Source: Halovivax limisalsi
Lineage (GTDB): Archaea > Halobacteriota > Halobacteria > Halobacteriales > Natrialbaceae
Direction: 5' to 3'
Length of the DNA: 64,000 nucleotides
Assembly: GCF_023093535.1 (NCBI RefSeq)
Contig: NZ_CP095757.1
Location: 3,038,001 to 3,102,000 of the forward strand
A program made the translations under genes and the position numbers. Shown here piece by piece: positions 18,969-27,695 of the stretch; position 1 is the stretch's first letter, and each line of letters starts with the position of its first letter. The notes under the pieces were generated by a model, which had not been told where the DNA came from, made no database searches, and saw nothing but the letters and a program-made list of their open reading frames with translations.

Positions 18969-19232
18969 TCAGCGATCGGCGGTGTCCAGGCGCGTCACCA
19001 GATCGATTTCGTCGTATCGGACGCTCGTCGACTCGGGCGAGTCGCCGTCGAGTTCCAGGTAGCCGTGTTCGAACGCGGTGATCGTCCCCCGGACGTCAGT
19101 CGGGGTCTCGCCGACCGTGTCGGTCCGCGTTCCGGATCGGACCTCGACCGCCGCACCGACGTCGACGAAGTCCTCGAGCAGCGACTGGGCCCGCTGTGCG
19201 TCCGCCTCTGAAGGGATCTCGAGTTCTGTCAC
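18969..19232 (-). CDS. Small Sm/RNA-binding-like hypothetical protein
   Basis: 87 aa, acidic, starting with GTG at 19232 (product MTELEIPSEADAQ). The second half resembles a short beta barrel (VRGTITAFEHGYLELDG, then SVRYDEIDLVTRL), like an Sm/LSM fold in which an element affects RNA or DNA binding. I do not recognise it with certainty. The upstream open frame (to 19460) is Arg/Gly-rich and overlaps another gene's region, so it was excluded. It lies 56 bp downstream of a 66-aa gene on the same strand. Confidence 0.6.
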   Translation of the reverse strand: MTELEIPSEADAQRAQSLLEDFVDVGAAVEVRSGTRTDTVGETPTDVRGTITAFEHGYLELDGDSPESTSVRYDEIDLVTRLDTADR

Positions 19233-19288
19233 GGCACGTCCTTCACCGCGGAGCCCAATAATGATCGCCCGCCGGGTCGGGAACCGAT

Positions 19289-19489
19289 TCAGGAACGCAA
19301 CAGATCTCGGTTCGCCTCCGCTTCCTCCTCGGAGTCGACGTCCGGACGGAACTCGTCCGGCACGTCGTCGACACAGCCCGCTTGCATGACCGTTCGGATG
19401 TGGTAGTTCTTCTCCTGGGGGTCCTCGGCCGCCAGTGCCAGTTCGAGATGGGTGCGACATTCGTCGCTGAGCTGACTCAGCCTTCGCAT
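19289..19489 (-). CDS. Conserved haloarchaeal small protein
   Basis: 66 aa, acidic and helical (LSQLSDECRTHLELALAAEDPQEKNYHIRTVMQA, then a loop with one Cys and an EEEAEAN stretch). No enzymatic motif is visible. The type is familiar among short haloarchaeal hypothetical proteins. A TATA-like AAATAGTTTA (leftward) lies about 38 bp before the ATG, supporting expression. Confidence 0.65.
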   Translation of the reverse strand: MRRLSQLSDECRTHLELALAAEDPQEKNYHIRTVMQAGCVDDVPDEFRPDVDSEEEAEANRDLLRS

Positions 19490-19966
19490 GGATGTAACCG
19501 ATCGCTTTCGGTTGGATGACTAAACTATTTCTATCGTTTACCCGTCACGCTCGAGGAAATGTCTCGTTTCTCGGCCGAAGCGACCGCCCCAGGCGGCCGG
19601 GACAGCGGGCGTATCGGTCGGACTCCGGGTCTCGATAACCGTCGCCCCGCTCGGCGGTCGAAAACTGGCGAGGGGAGTCGAGCCCCCTGTCGGCAACGAC
19701 AGTCGATCGTCCCTCGCCACCGAAGAGACGGTGTCGACCCAAGTTAGGTGTACTGGCCGGCGACCGAAGTCGCGGCCCGCGAGACCGTCCAGCGCACCGG
19801 ATTCGGTCGCTCGCCTCGGCCAGGAGAGGGCGATCGCCGAGCTGGCAGTGTTCTTACTATAACGCTCGTCCGGGAATGTTCTTCAGCCGGGGGCGCGAAC
19901 GACGGCCCGAGCGATGATCCACGCCCGGCACCGCGACTTCGATTCGAACCCACCGGAGGGTCGACG
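19490..19966. other. Divergent intergenic region
   Basis: 477 bp. The left end carries an AT-rich promoter for the 66-aa gene. Near 19853 the sequence TTACTATAAC looks like a TATA box for the aldo/keto reductase, about 105 bp before its ATG. A 60-residue leftward frame at 19538-19720 and other frames show no familiar motif, and I did not call them. Confidence 0.5.
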
Positions 19967-20806
19967 ATGACCGATCCCGAAACGACGGGTAGGATGCAGG
20001 CTACCGGCTGGCCGACCGATCCGGCTCTCGGCATCGGAACCTACGGCGTCGAGCCGGACGCCGCTACGCAGGCGGTGACGACCGCACTCGAATACGGCTA
20101 CCGACACGTCGACACGGCCGAAATGTACGGCACGGAGACCGCGGTGAGACGGGCCATCGACCGGGCGTCGGTCGATCGCGAGGCGGTGTTCGTCGCGACC
20201 AAGCTCCACTCGCGCCACCTCGACTCCGACGACGTCATCGACCACGCCCGGGCGTGTCGCGACCGCCTCGGCGTCGACGCGATCGACCTCCTCTACGTCC
20301 ACTGGCCCATCCGAACGTACGATCCCGAGGCGACGCTTTCCGCCTTCTCGGCGCTCCATGAACGGGGGACGATCCGCCACGTCGGCCTCTCGAACTTCAC
20401 ACCCGAACTGCTCGAAGACGCGCTCGATCGGCTCGACGCACCCCTCCTCGCCCACCAGATCGAGTGCCACCCACTCCTCCAGCAAGAGCGCCTCCGGGCA
20501 CTGGCCGACCGGCACGGCCACACCGTCGTCGCCTACTCGCCGCTCGCGAAGGGTGCGGTCACGGACGTCCCTGAACTCCAGTCGATCGCCGCGGCCTACG
20601 ACGCCACCCCCGCACAGATCTCGCTCGCCTGGCTCCGCGCGAAGGGCGTCGTCCCGATCCCGAAATCGACGACTCCGGCCCACGTCCGCGAGAATCTCGA
20701 CGCCCGATCGATCGCCCTCGACCCGGCGGACGTCGCCCGGATCGACGCGATCGATCGGACCGAACGCGTGGTCGACGTTCCCGAGGCGCCGTGGAACGCC
20801 GACTGA
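19967..20806 (+). CDS. Aldo/keto reductase
   Basis: 279 aa, a single TIM barrel. The catalytic tetrad of the superfamily is visible: Asp in YRHVDTAEMYG (with Tyr following), Lys in VATKLHS and His in LYVHWPI. The NADPH-binding end reads VVPIPKSTTPAHVREN. It reduces aldehydes or ketones with NADPH in the cytoplasm; the natural substrate is unknown. ATG 19967 follows a CGGAGGGT sequence and fits the usual family N-terminus; the frame stays open 73 codons further upstream without homology. Confidence 0.9.
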   Translation: MTDPETTGRMQATGWPTDPALGIGTYGVEPDAATQAVTTALEYGYRHVDTAEMYGTETAVRRAIDRASVDREAVFVATKLHSRHLDSDDVIDHARACRDRLGVDAIDLLYVHWPIRTYDPEATLSAFSALHERGTIRHVGLSNFTPELLEDALDRLDAPLLAHQIECHPLLQQERLRALADRHGHTVVAYSPLAKGAVTDVPELQSIAAAYDATPAQISLAWLRAKGVVPIPKSTTPAHVRENLDARSIALDPADVARIDAIDRTERVVDVPEAPWNAD

Positions 20807-20884
20807 CGGTGCGCGGACCGTCGGACGACGGACCAGTCACACGGTACAGTCGCTGCGACGGCTAGTGTGAGACAGTCGTAGCAG

Positions 20885-20905
20885 TGGGACCGCTGAGAGT
20901 CGAAC
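20885..20905 (-). repeat. Duplicate of the 3' end of tRNA-Pro (att-like direct repeat)
   Basis: The 21 bases at 20885-20905 are identical to 21020-21040, the discriminator base, acceptor strand and T-arm part of the tRNA-Pro gene. Such partial copies arise when an integrase inserts an element into a tRNA 3' end. Only 114 bp now separate the copies, so any element has been almost fully deleted. Confidence 0.75.
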
Positions 20906-21019
20906 AGGTGCAAGACGGTCGCCCTCGCTCCCGTCGGTCGCTCGGCCGCTGCGACTTGCATGTTCGATCTCATCGCCATCCAGAGTCCTGTCGCTCGCGA
21001 GGATGCTCGCGACAGAATA

Positions 21020-21090
21020 TGGGACCGCTGAGAGTCGAACTCAGGTCCTACGGACCCCATCCGCAGAGGATACCACTACCCCACGGTCCC
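21020..21090 (-). tRNA. tRNA-Pro (anticodon GGG)
   Basis: Read leftward, the gene folds as a complete cloverleaf. The acceptor stem is GGGACCG/CGGTCCC with discriminator A. The D-arm contains GGTAGTGGTA, the anticodon stem TGCGG/CCGTA encloses a seven-base loop ATGGGGT (anticodon GGG, codon CCC), and the T-arm is CTGAG/CTCAG with loop TTCGACT. There is no intron and CCA is not encoded. It lies 85 bp downstream of cbf5. Confidence 0.93.
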
Positions 21091-21175
21091 GTACTCGAAC
21101 GGATGGCCGGTTCGTCTTTAAGACTATCGGTTACGGGTCGCGCCGACGGCTGCGAGTCCCCGTCCGCTCGCGGTC

Positions 21176-22102
21176 TCAGACGAGGACGCGTTCGAGATCG
21201 ACCACCGTCCCCGACCCCGCGTCCGGGTCGCCGACGAGGCGGCCGAGACAGATCGCGGAGCCGTCCGGCGTGAAACAGGCGACGAGCGGACCGTCCGCGG
21301 AGTCGCCGATCGACGCCCAGTCGACGCCGTCGGTGCTCAGCACGCCCGGGGCGTAGACTGGCGCGCCGGTGGCCACCTCGCGCGCCGCGCTCGGTGCGAT
21401 CGTCACCGACGGGAGCTCCGAGAGGATCCGTTCGGCCGGGTCGACGATCGACGCCAGCGGGTCGGGGTCGTCGTCCTCGCGCCAGAACGCGAGCGCGTCC
21501 TGCAGGTCGGTCCCGCTGACGAGGTCGCGGTCGTCGAACGGCTCGGTCGCCGTCCGGCGGAGGTCGCCCATGTGCGCGCCGGTTCCCAGCGCCAGCCCCA
21601 GGTCGTGACAGAGTTTGCGGACGTACGTCCCGCTCTCGCAGCGGACGCGGAGGAGGACCCGGCGATCGCACACTTCGAGGACGTCGAGGGCGTGGATCTC
21701 CCGGACGCGCAACCGCCTGGCGACGGCGCTCTTTCTCGGCGGTTTCTGGTAGATCCGCCCCTCGAACTCGCCGACGATCGACTCGACGTCGGTCGGGGGC
21801 GGCGCGTGACACTCGAGCACCGCGACGTACTCCTTTTCCCCTTCGAGAAAGACCGGCGCGAGCCTGGTCGCGTCGCCCAGCATCACGGGGAGACAGCCCG
21901 TGACCTTCGGGTCGAGGGTGCCCGCGTGAGCCGCGCGATCGATCGACTCGGTGTCCATCGCGGAGAGCGTTTCGTCGACGGCGTCGCGTATCCAGGCGCT
22001 AATCTGGTGTGACGAGGGACCGGCGGGTTTGTCGAGGTTGACGACGCCGAAGCTGAGTCGGTCGGCGAGCGAGCGGTCGTCCGGGGGATCGCGGAGCGTC
22101 AT
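21176..22102 (-). CDS. cbf5: Cbf5/TruB-type pseudouridine synthase with PUA domain
   Basis: 308 aa. The catalytic Asp is in AGTLDPKVTG (residues about 60-69), preceded by VNLDKPAGPSSHQ. RIYQKPPRKSAVARRLR and SGTYVRKL are further TruB-family motifs. The last 80 residues are a PUA domain that binds tRNA or guide-RNA ACA. In archaea Cbf5 works with Nop10, Gar1 and L7Ae in H/ACA RNPs to make pseudouridine in rRNA, and can act on tRNA position 55. The gene lies next to cmk and the EMC3-like gene, the usual archaeal order. Confidence 0.93.
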   Translation of the reverse strand: MTLRDPPDDRSLADRLSFGVVNLDKPAGPSSHQISAWIRDAVDETLSAMDTESIDRAAHAGTLDPKVTGCLPVMLGDATRLAPVFLEGEKEYVAVLECHAPPPTDVESIVGEFEGRIYQKPPRKSAVARRLRVREIHALDVLEVCDRRVLLRVRCESGTYVRKLCHDLGLALGTGAHMGDLRRTATEPFDDRDLVSGTDLQDALAFWREDDDPDPLASIVDPAERILSELPSVTIAPSAAREVATGAPVYAPGVLSTDGVDWASIGDSADGPLVACFTPDGSAICLGRLVGDPDAGSGTVVDLERVLV

Positions 22103-22139
22103 GGTCGAAAGCGTCGCGCGCGGTTCGGGTAGCGGTCGG

Positions 22140-22715
22140 TCACAGCGCGATGTCGAGCTCGACGGGGACCTTTCCGTCGTCGCCGTCGGCGTCGTACTCC
22201 TCGACGGCGGTGACGAGCATGTCGAGGACGGCGTCGGGCTCCCAGCGGGCCGTGTTCACCGAGAGGTCGTAGAGCTTGAGGTCCTCGATGTCGATGCCGT
22301 AGTACTCCCGGTAGCGCTGGGCTTCGCTGGCCTCGCGAGCGCGCGTCTCCTCGGTCGCGTCCGTCGGATCCTTCGCCTCGCGCTCGGCGATGCGCTCGCC
22401 GCGGACGTGGGCCGGAGCGTCGAGCCAGAAGCGAAAGTCCGCGTGCTCGCCGGCGAGCCAGCCGGCCAGGCGGGATTCGAGGACGAGGTCGTCGCGTTCG
22501 ATCGCCACCTCGCGCAGGCGCCGGTCGAGATCGCGGTCGATCTCGTCGTTCTCCTCGGCGAGCTTGTTGAACTCCAGCGGTGTGTAGCCGCGCTCGTCCG
22601 CGAGTTCCCGGAAGATGTCACCGCCGCTGACGTGGTCGAGGCCGAAGTGCTCGGCCAGCAGGGCCGCGGTGGTGCTCTTTCCGCTCCCGGGTGGGCCGGA
22701 GACGGTGAGTAACAT
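22140..22715 (-). CDS. cmk: (d)CMP kinase, archaeal type
   Basis: 191 aa. Walker A is [10 protein letters not shown] (residues 6-15) and the substrate-binding [11 protein letters not shown] motif follows. The lid and acidic region are typical of archaeal cytidylate kinase ([26 protein letters not shown]-like). It phosphorylates CMP/dCMP with ATP. It is 37 bp upstream of cbf5 and 102 bp downstream of the EMC3-like gene on the same strand, a conserved archaeal cluster. Confidence 0.92.
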   Translation of the reverse strand: MLLTVSGPPGSGKSTTAALLAEHFGLDHVSGGDIFRELADERGYTPLEFNKLAEENDEIDRDLDRRLREVAIERDDLVLESRLAGWLAGEHADFRFWLDAPAHVRGERIAEREAKDPTDATEETRAREASEAQRYREYYGIDIEDLKLYDLSVNTARWEPDAVLDMLVTAVEEYDADGDDGKVPVELDIAL

Positions 22716-22817
22716 ACCGGGAGTGGGCGGGCGCCGGTAAAAGGGGTTTTGAATCGGCCGGGCGAGGACGAAACCAGCGGCCGCAATCGGAGGGAGCTGG
22801 GGTCGAATCGGCGCCGT

Positions 22818-23774
22818 TCAGTCCGTCGTCGGGCTCATATTGATGTTGACGGCCTTTCGCAGCAGTTGCGAGAAGCCCATCGAGCAGAGGAAGTACCAGA
22901 CGATCCACGCCGGCATCGGACCCAGGAGCCCCTGGTTGAACGAGACCTCCCCGGTGATCGGCATGATCATCTGCAGCTCCGTCTCGGAGACGGCCTGCGG
23001 ACCGGACGAGCGCAGTTTCCAGTACATCCAGAGGAACAGCGGCGCGATGAAGAGCATCGACCAGACCATCATGCGGCCCTGCTCTTTGAACATCCCGAGG
23101 TTCTCGGCCATCGACTCCATCTGCTGCTCCTGGATGCGGTCGAGTTCGTTTTCGAGGCGTTCGATCTCCGCCTCGGGCGCGTCGCGCTCTTTGGCCTCGT
23201 CGAGGGCGTCCTGAGCCTCGGATCGCTTTTCCTGGACGGCCTGCATGCGCTTCTGGTACTTGCCCATCCGCTCGGGATCCATCACGTTCGACTGGACGAG
23301 CGCCGAAGCCAGCCCCGTCAACAGCGCGACCGAGAGGATGACGGCGTAGAACGGCAACGTCGCGTCGAGCGGCGCGAGCACGAGGTTCAGCGTCTCGCCG
23401 ACGACGTTTCGCACGGCGTTCGTCCAGTAGCCGAGCATCAACAGGAGCGCGCTGACGCCGGCGAGTTTGTCCCACTGCGACCACTTCGAGGCCTCCGGAT
23501 CGATCTCGACGCCGCCGATCGGTTCGTCGCGCTCGTCGTCGAGCGCCTCGTCGAGCGCGTCCCGGTCGGCAATCTCGAAGCCCTCGTCGCCGTCGACCAG
23601 CACGCCCTGTTCGATGATCCGGCCCCACTGGCCGCTGGTGAGGTCGTCGCTGACGTCGGCCCAGGCGACCTCGCCCCCGTTCTGGTCTGCGCGCTCGCGG
23701 ATTGACTCGAGGGCGGCCTCCATCTCCTCGTCTTCACGAAGGAGCGTGTTCACTTTCTCCGCCGTGCGCGTCAT
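22818..23774 (-). CDS. EMC3/TMCO1 (DUF106) family membrane insertase-like protein
   Basis: 318 aa. An N-terminal acidic soluble part (about 1-105) is followed by a first helix pair (SALLLMLGYW; FYAVILSVALLTGLASALV). A long charged coiled coil then runs from MGKYQKRMQAVQEKRSE to EQQMESM, followed by the C-terminal helices MMVWSMLFIAPLFLWMYW and IVWYFLCSMGFSQLLRK. This hairpin-between-helices layout is the archaeal Oxa1/Get1/EMC3 superfamily, which helps insert membrane proteins. ATG 23774 is preferred to GTG 23792. It heads the cluster with cmk and cbf5. Confidence 0.88.
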   Translation of the reverse strand: MTRTAEKVNTLLREDEEMEAALESIRERADQNGGEVAWADVSDDLTSGQWGRIIEQGVLVDGDEGFEIADRDALDEALDDERDEPIGGVEIDPEASKWSQWDKLAGVSALLLMLGYWTNAVRNVVGETLNLVLAPLDATLPFYAVILSVALLTGLASALVQSNVMDPERMGKYQKRMQAVQEKRSEAQDALDEAKERDAPEAEIERLENELDRIQEQQMESMAENLGMFKEQGRMMVWSMLFIAPLFLWMYWKLRSSGPQAVSETELQMIMPITGEVSFNQGLLGPMPAWIVWYFLCSMGFSQLLRKAVNINMSPTTD

Positions 23775-23927
23775 TCGTCCGAGTGTAGCCACGGTCGGTA
23801 TACAAGCCTTTTTCTTCTCTCGTCCGGACGGTCGGTGCCGTCGACGGTCCGGCCTCCCTGTCGACAGTGCGTCGACCAGGGGACGGATCTGGCAAACTGT
23901 TTCAAGGGGGAGGCAGTACGAGCGGGT

Positions 23928-24860
23928 ATGGAGAAACTGAACCGGATGGCGATCGAGCTGGTCGACGAGGCCCTCGAGTACGCCGAGGAGCTCAACGTCG
24001 GCGCGTTCGAGCTCGACGCCGGGACGACCGTCCTCGACTTCGGACTGGACTTTCCCGGCGGGATGGAAGCCGGACTGCTGTGTACGGAGATCCAGACGGC
24101 CGGGCTCGCGACCATCCAGCGCGACCTCGGACGGCTCGGCGACGCGACGATACCCTACGTCGAACTCTCGACCGACCAGCCCGCCCGCGCCCTGCTCGGC
24201 TCACAGAAGGCCGGCTGGGAACTCGCGACCGACGACTTCGAGGGCCTTGGCAGCGGCCCCGCTCGGGCGCTGGTCGCCGAGGAGGACATCTACCAGCGGA
24301 TGGGCTACACCGAACACTTCGACCTCACCGCGCTGGTCGTCGAGACCGACGCGGAGCCGACCGAGGCCGCCGCGGACCAGGTGGCCGCCTTCGCGGACGT
24401 CACGCCCGAAAGCGTCTTCCTCGTCGCGTTCCCGACCGCCAGCGTCGTCGGAAGCGTCACCAACGCCGCCCGCGCCGCGGAGATGGCAACCTACCAGCTC
24501 TGCGAAGTGGGATACGATCCGCTGGATATCGTCTCCGCGAGCGGGCGCGCACCCGTGCCACCCGTTCCGGACGACGAGGAGACGGCCATCGCGCGGACGA
24601 CCGACGCCGTCGCCTACGGCGGCCGGGTCCACCTCGTCGTCGACGAACCGTTCGACCGCTTCGACGAGATTCCTTCGAGCGCGAGCGCGGAGTACGGCCG
24701 ACCGTTCGCCGAGATATACGGCGACCGTGACTGGTCCTTCGAGGAGGTTCCCGCGGACCTGTTCGGCCCCGCCACCGTCACCGTCGACGTGATCGGCGGC
24801 GAGACGCACACCTTCGGCGACGTGGACGAAGACCTCCTGGTCGAGTCGTTTGATCTCTAA
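23928..24860 (+). CDS. mch: Methenyltetrahydromethanopterin cyclohydrolase
   Basis: 310 aa, full length for the family. Starting MEKLNRMAIELVDEALEYAEEL, it shows family motifs FPGGMEAGLLCTEIQTAGL, SQKAGWEL, GSGPARAL and VVAFPTASVVGSV-like (LVAFPTASVVGSVTNAAR). Mch interconverts 5,10-methenyl- and N5-formyl-tetrahydropterins. In haloarchaea, which are not methanogens, it serves folate/pterin one-carbon metabolism. ATG 23928 follows a GAGGCAGTACGAGCGGGT sequence and fits the family start. It is divergent from the EMC3-like gene. Confidence 0.93.
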   Translation: MEKLNRMAIELVDEALEYAEELNVGAFELDAGTTVLDFGLDFPGGMEAGLLCTEIQTAGLATIQRDLGRLGDATIPYVELSTDQPARALLGSQKAGWELATDDFEGLGSGPARALVAEEDIYQRMGYTEHFDLTALVVETDAEPTEAAADQVAAFADVTPESVFLVAFPTASVVGSVTNAARAAEMATYQLCEVGYDPLDIVSASGRAPVPPVPDDEETAIARTTDAVAYGGRVHLVVDEPFDRFDEIPSSASAEYGRPFAEIYGDRDWSFEEVPADLFGPATVTVDVIGGETHTFGDVDEDLLVESFDL

Positions 24861-24912
24861 GCCACGGTCGGAGCAATCGCGACAGAGAGCACCAACCGCC
24901 GACGGCCTGCCG

Positions 24913-25431
24913 ATGCAATTCAAACCCGTTCCCCGGCCGCCGACCGACGCGGACCCGATCGAGACCGTCGGGTCCGTCCACGCCGCGTTACCGACCGAGG
25001 CCGACCCCGAGATCGACTGTTGTACGCGCGTTATCGAGCAGACCGACGTCGAATCTCGCGACGCGGCGGGTGACTGGCTTACGTTCCTTCGAGCGCTCGA
25101 ACTCGCCGTCGCCGAACCGGAGGGGTACCGACGGGTGACGGTCGACGGGCCGCCCGAACCCCGTCGACTCGCCGCGAGGTTCCGCGATCGGGTCGTCGGG
25201 GCGGCCGACGTTCTGGATGCGCTGCCGAATCGATCCGAACCGGCGATCGACGCGGCCGCCGCGTTCGATCGGCTCGACGGGACGGACGGGATCCCCCGAT
25301 CGGCCCGGCGACGCCACGGTGACCGGCTCGAACCGATCTGGACCGACCGGATCGATCGGGTGCTCCGGTGGGCCGTCGCGTTCGGCCTGGTCGAGCGGGT
25401 GGACGGTGGCTATCGCGCCAGAACGGAATAG
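24913..25431 (+). CDS. Haloarchaeal hypothetical protein
   Basis: 172 aa, acidic and mainly helical, starting MQFKPVPRPP. No membrane segments or catalytic motif. The C-terminal 50 residues (RHGDRLEPIWTDRIDRVLRWAVAFGLVERVDGGYRAR) look like a small winged-helix end. It follows mch by 52 bp on the same strand and may be co-transcribed. I do not recognise a named family. Confidence 0.65.
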   Translation: MQFKPVPRPPTDADPIETVGSVHAALPTEADPEIDCCTRVIEQTDVESRDAAGDWLTFLRALELAVAEPEGYRRVTVDGPPEPRRLAARFRDRVVGAADVLDALPNRSEPAIDAAAAFDRLDGTDGIPRSARRRHGDRLEPIWTDRIDRVLRWAVAFGLVERVDGGYRARTE

Positions 25432-25484
25432 GCCGCCGCGCTCTTCGCGTCGGGCGGCCCGTCTCCCCTCCAAAATCCCGCGTC

Positions 25485-26471
25485 TCACCCGACCCACTCG
25501 TAACCGTCGTCGGTCTCGACGATCGTGCCGTCGTCCAGCCAGGTCTCGACGACGGCGTCGATCCCGTCCTCGCAGGTCGGGTACGCCGGCTCCCAGTCCG
25601 TCTCCGCGTAGAGACGGTCCGCACCGGTCGGCATGGAGTTCGTCAGGAGCCGGACGGTGTCCTGACCCACGACGAAGCGTGCGAGCCAACCGGGAACCCG
25701 ACGAGGGCCAGCGGCGTCGAGCCGGTCGGCGAGCGTCCGAAGGAAGTGCGCGAACGTGACCGGTTGGTCGTCGACGACGTGGTACCGGCTCGTCAGTTCG
25801 TGCTCGGCCGCCTCGACGTAGGCCGTAGCTGCGTCGTCAGCGTGGACGACTGACAGCCGAGCATCCCGCCGGCCCAACAACCCGCCGCCGACGATCGGCA
25901 TGCGACCGGAAAGCAGCCCCTCACCGAGCTGTCGAGTGTGGTCGGCGTCCGGAGCGTAGAACCAGCCGCCGCGGAGGATGCAAGGCTCGACGGCCGAATC
26001 GTCCGCGGCTGACAGGACGAACCGCTCCGCTGTCAGCGCCGACTCGGTGGTTCGATCCGGGTAGGACGGAGAGTCCTCGTCGAACGCGGTGCCGTCGGGC
26101 TGTCGCGCCACCCAGACGACGCTCTGGAGAACGAACCGATCGACGTCGGCCATCCGGGCCGCGTCCCAGAGGTGTCGCGTTCCCTCGACACGGATCCGGT
26201 CGTTTCGCTCCCAGTCGGCCGCCGAAGGCTTCGTCTTCGTCGGGATCGCCGTCGCGGCGTGGATCACCGCGTCGGTGTCGGCGTCGACCGCCGACCGGAG
26301 CGAGTCGCGATCGAGGACGTCGCCGCGGCGGGGCGTTCCACCGCGATCCCGAACCGATTCGGCGCCTGCCTCGTCCCGGACGAGGCCGACGACGTCGTGA
26401 CCGCGATCGACGAACTCGGGTACCAGTCGTCGGCCGAGGACCCCGGTCGCGCCGGCGACGAAGACGTTCAT
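25485..26471 (-). CDS. NAD(P)-dependent epimerase/dehydratase-like (atypical extended SDR)
   Basis: 328 aa. The N-terminal dinucleotide-binding motif is VAGATGVLGRRLV (GxxGxxG), and the VIHAATAIP turn and VEGTRHLWDAA helix are those of extended SDRs. The catalytic Y-x3-K is not seen at the expected position (the region reads SPSYPDRTTESALTAE), so it may be a redox-inactive or atypical member (NmrA/NDUFA9-like). It converges on the mch-associated gene. Substrate unknown. Confidence 0.82.
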   Translation of the reverse strand: MNVFVAGATGVLGRRLVPEFVDRGHDVVGLVRDEAGAESVRDRGGTPRRGDVLDRDSLRSAVDADTDAVIHAATAIPTKTKPSAADWERNDRIRVEGTRHLWDAARMADVDRFVLQSVVWVARQPDGTAFDEDSPSYPDRTTESALTAERFVLSAADDSAVEPCILRGGWFYAPDADHTRQLGEGLLSGRMPIVGGGLLGRRDARLSVVHADDAATAYVEAAEHELTSRYHVVDDQPVTFAHFLRTLADRLDAAGPRRVPGWLARFVVGQDTVRLLTNSMPTGADRLYAETDWEPAYPTCEDGIDAVVETWLDDGTIVETDDGYEWVG

Positions 26472-26549
26472 ACGAGGGATATTCGCGGCAACTTACGTAA
26501 GTGTGACCGACGGACCGGTCGGCCACGGGGCCGGTGCTGGCCAACCGGA

Positions 26550-27695
26550 TCACCACTCGGGGCGCGAGGTGGCCCGGTACACGACGTGTTCCGATCCGGT
26601 CGTGCACCGATCGACCGTGTCGAACGCTCTCGCGTGTTCGCTCAGATCCAGGTGACGGTGGTGGACGAACCAGCACTCGCCGTCGGGGGTGAGGACGTCG
26701 GCCGCACCAGCGAACAGCGACGAGACGACGCCGTCACCGGCGTGGGTCGGCGGGTTGCTCAGGACGGCGTCGAACTCGCGATCGGCGACCCCGCGAAGGC
26801 AATCGGCCGTACGCACGGTTCCGGTGACGTCCGAGCGTTCCAGCGTCTGCTCGGCACACCAGGTGGCCAGCCGAGAATCGTCGGTGAACCGGACGTCGCT
26901 CTCGGTTGCGGCCGCCGCGTACGCGCCGATCGGGCCGTAGCCACAACACAGGTCGAGGATTCGACCGTTCGCGGGGAGTTCGGGGCCGACCGTCTCGAGG
27001 AGCAATCGGGTGCCGTGGTCGAGTGCCGACGCGGCGAACGTACCCGGTAGCGTCACGAGTTCGAGGTCGACGCCCCGGATGGTCGGTGTGAGGACGGTCG
27101 TGTCGACGTGGCACGACGGTTCGAACGAAGGCGGGCGGACAGCCCGGAGCACTGAGACGTCGCCGATCGTCTCGATTCGCTCGACGTCGTCACAGTACGA
27201 TTCGAGGACGGCCCGGTATCGGGATCGGCCGCTCCGTTTCGTCGCGGCGAGGAAGAACTCGCCGCCGGGGCCCAGGGCATCGAGACCGGCCGTCACGAGC
27301 TGGGCGCCCACGTCGTTCGGGGTGTACGGCTTCGGGGCGTAGACGACCGCCTCGTAGCGCTCCAACACGGACGCCGGATCGAGGGTGACCGCGACCGTCG
27401 CGTCGACGGCGTTTTCGCGCGCGTTCGCGCGGCAGAGCCGGGCCGCGCGGGCGCTCGTCTCGATCATCGTCACCGCCTCGACCTGCGGGGCGAGGAGCGT
27501 TGCCGCGACACCATAGTTCGCCTGCAGACAGCAGAGGTGGCCATCGACTCGGTCCCAACAGGCCTCCGCGAGCGCCAGTTCCGAGGGCCGGAAGTCGTCC
27601 GGGGAGACCACGCCGTCCGCGGTTCGAAATCGATAGACGTCGGGGGTTCCCTCGACGCGGGATTCCAGCTGGAGGGGCGGGGTCGTCGCGCTCAT
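26550..27695 (-). CDS. RsmC-like two-domain rRNA guanine methyltransferase
   Basis: 381 aa, two Rossmann domains as in RsmC/RlmG. The C-terminal one is active: motif I ILDLCCGYGPIGAYAA (about 245-260), motif IV SNPPTHAG (NPPxH, the guanine-N2 signature) and a final HHRHLDL segment. The N-terminal one (LCCLQANYGVAATLLA) is degenerate and probably recognises the substrate. RsmC-type enzymes methylate N2 of a guanosine in 16S rRNA. ATG 27695 is used; the frame extends 23 codons upstream without similarity. Exact rRNA position in archaea is not established. Confidence 0.82.
   Translation of the reverse strand: MSATTPPLQLESRVEGTPDVYRFRTADGVVSPDDFRPSELALAEACWDRVDGHLCCLQANYGVAATLLAPQVEAVTMIETSARAARLCRANARENAVDATVAVTLDPASVLERYEAVVYAPKPYTPNDVGAQLVTAGLDALGPGGEFFLAATKRSGRSRYRAVLESYCDDVERIETIGDVSVLRAVRPPSFEPSCHVDTTVLTPTIRGVDLELVTLPGTFAASALDHGTRLLLETVGPELPANGRILDLCCGYGPIGAYAAAATESDVRFTDDSRLATWCAEQTLERSDVTGTVRTADCLRGVADREFDAVLSNPPTHAGDGVVSSLFAGAADVLTPDGECWFVHHRHLDLSEHARAFDTVDRCTTGSEHVVYRATSRPEW

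Noticed and set aside
17207-19081. Rightward frame across the palindrome array and tiaS
   Set aside because: The 21-bp period keeps the frame open but the peptide repeat (VRVTCTA) is a by-product; tiaS lies in another frame with full-family similarity.
19538-19720. 60-aa leftward frame
   Set aside because: It has no recognisable motif, and a competing frame exists at the same place; no promoter was seen. It might be a lineage-specific small protein but I cannot support it.
20885-20905. A second tRNA gene
   Set aside because: Only the acceptor and T-arm part is present; no D-arm or anticodon arm follows.
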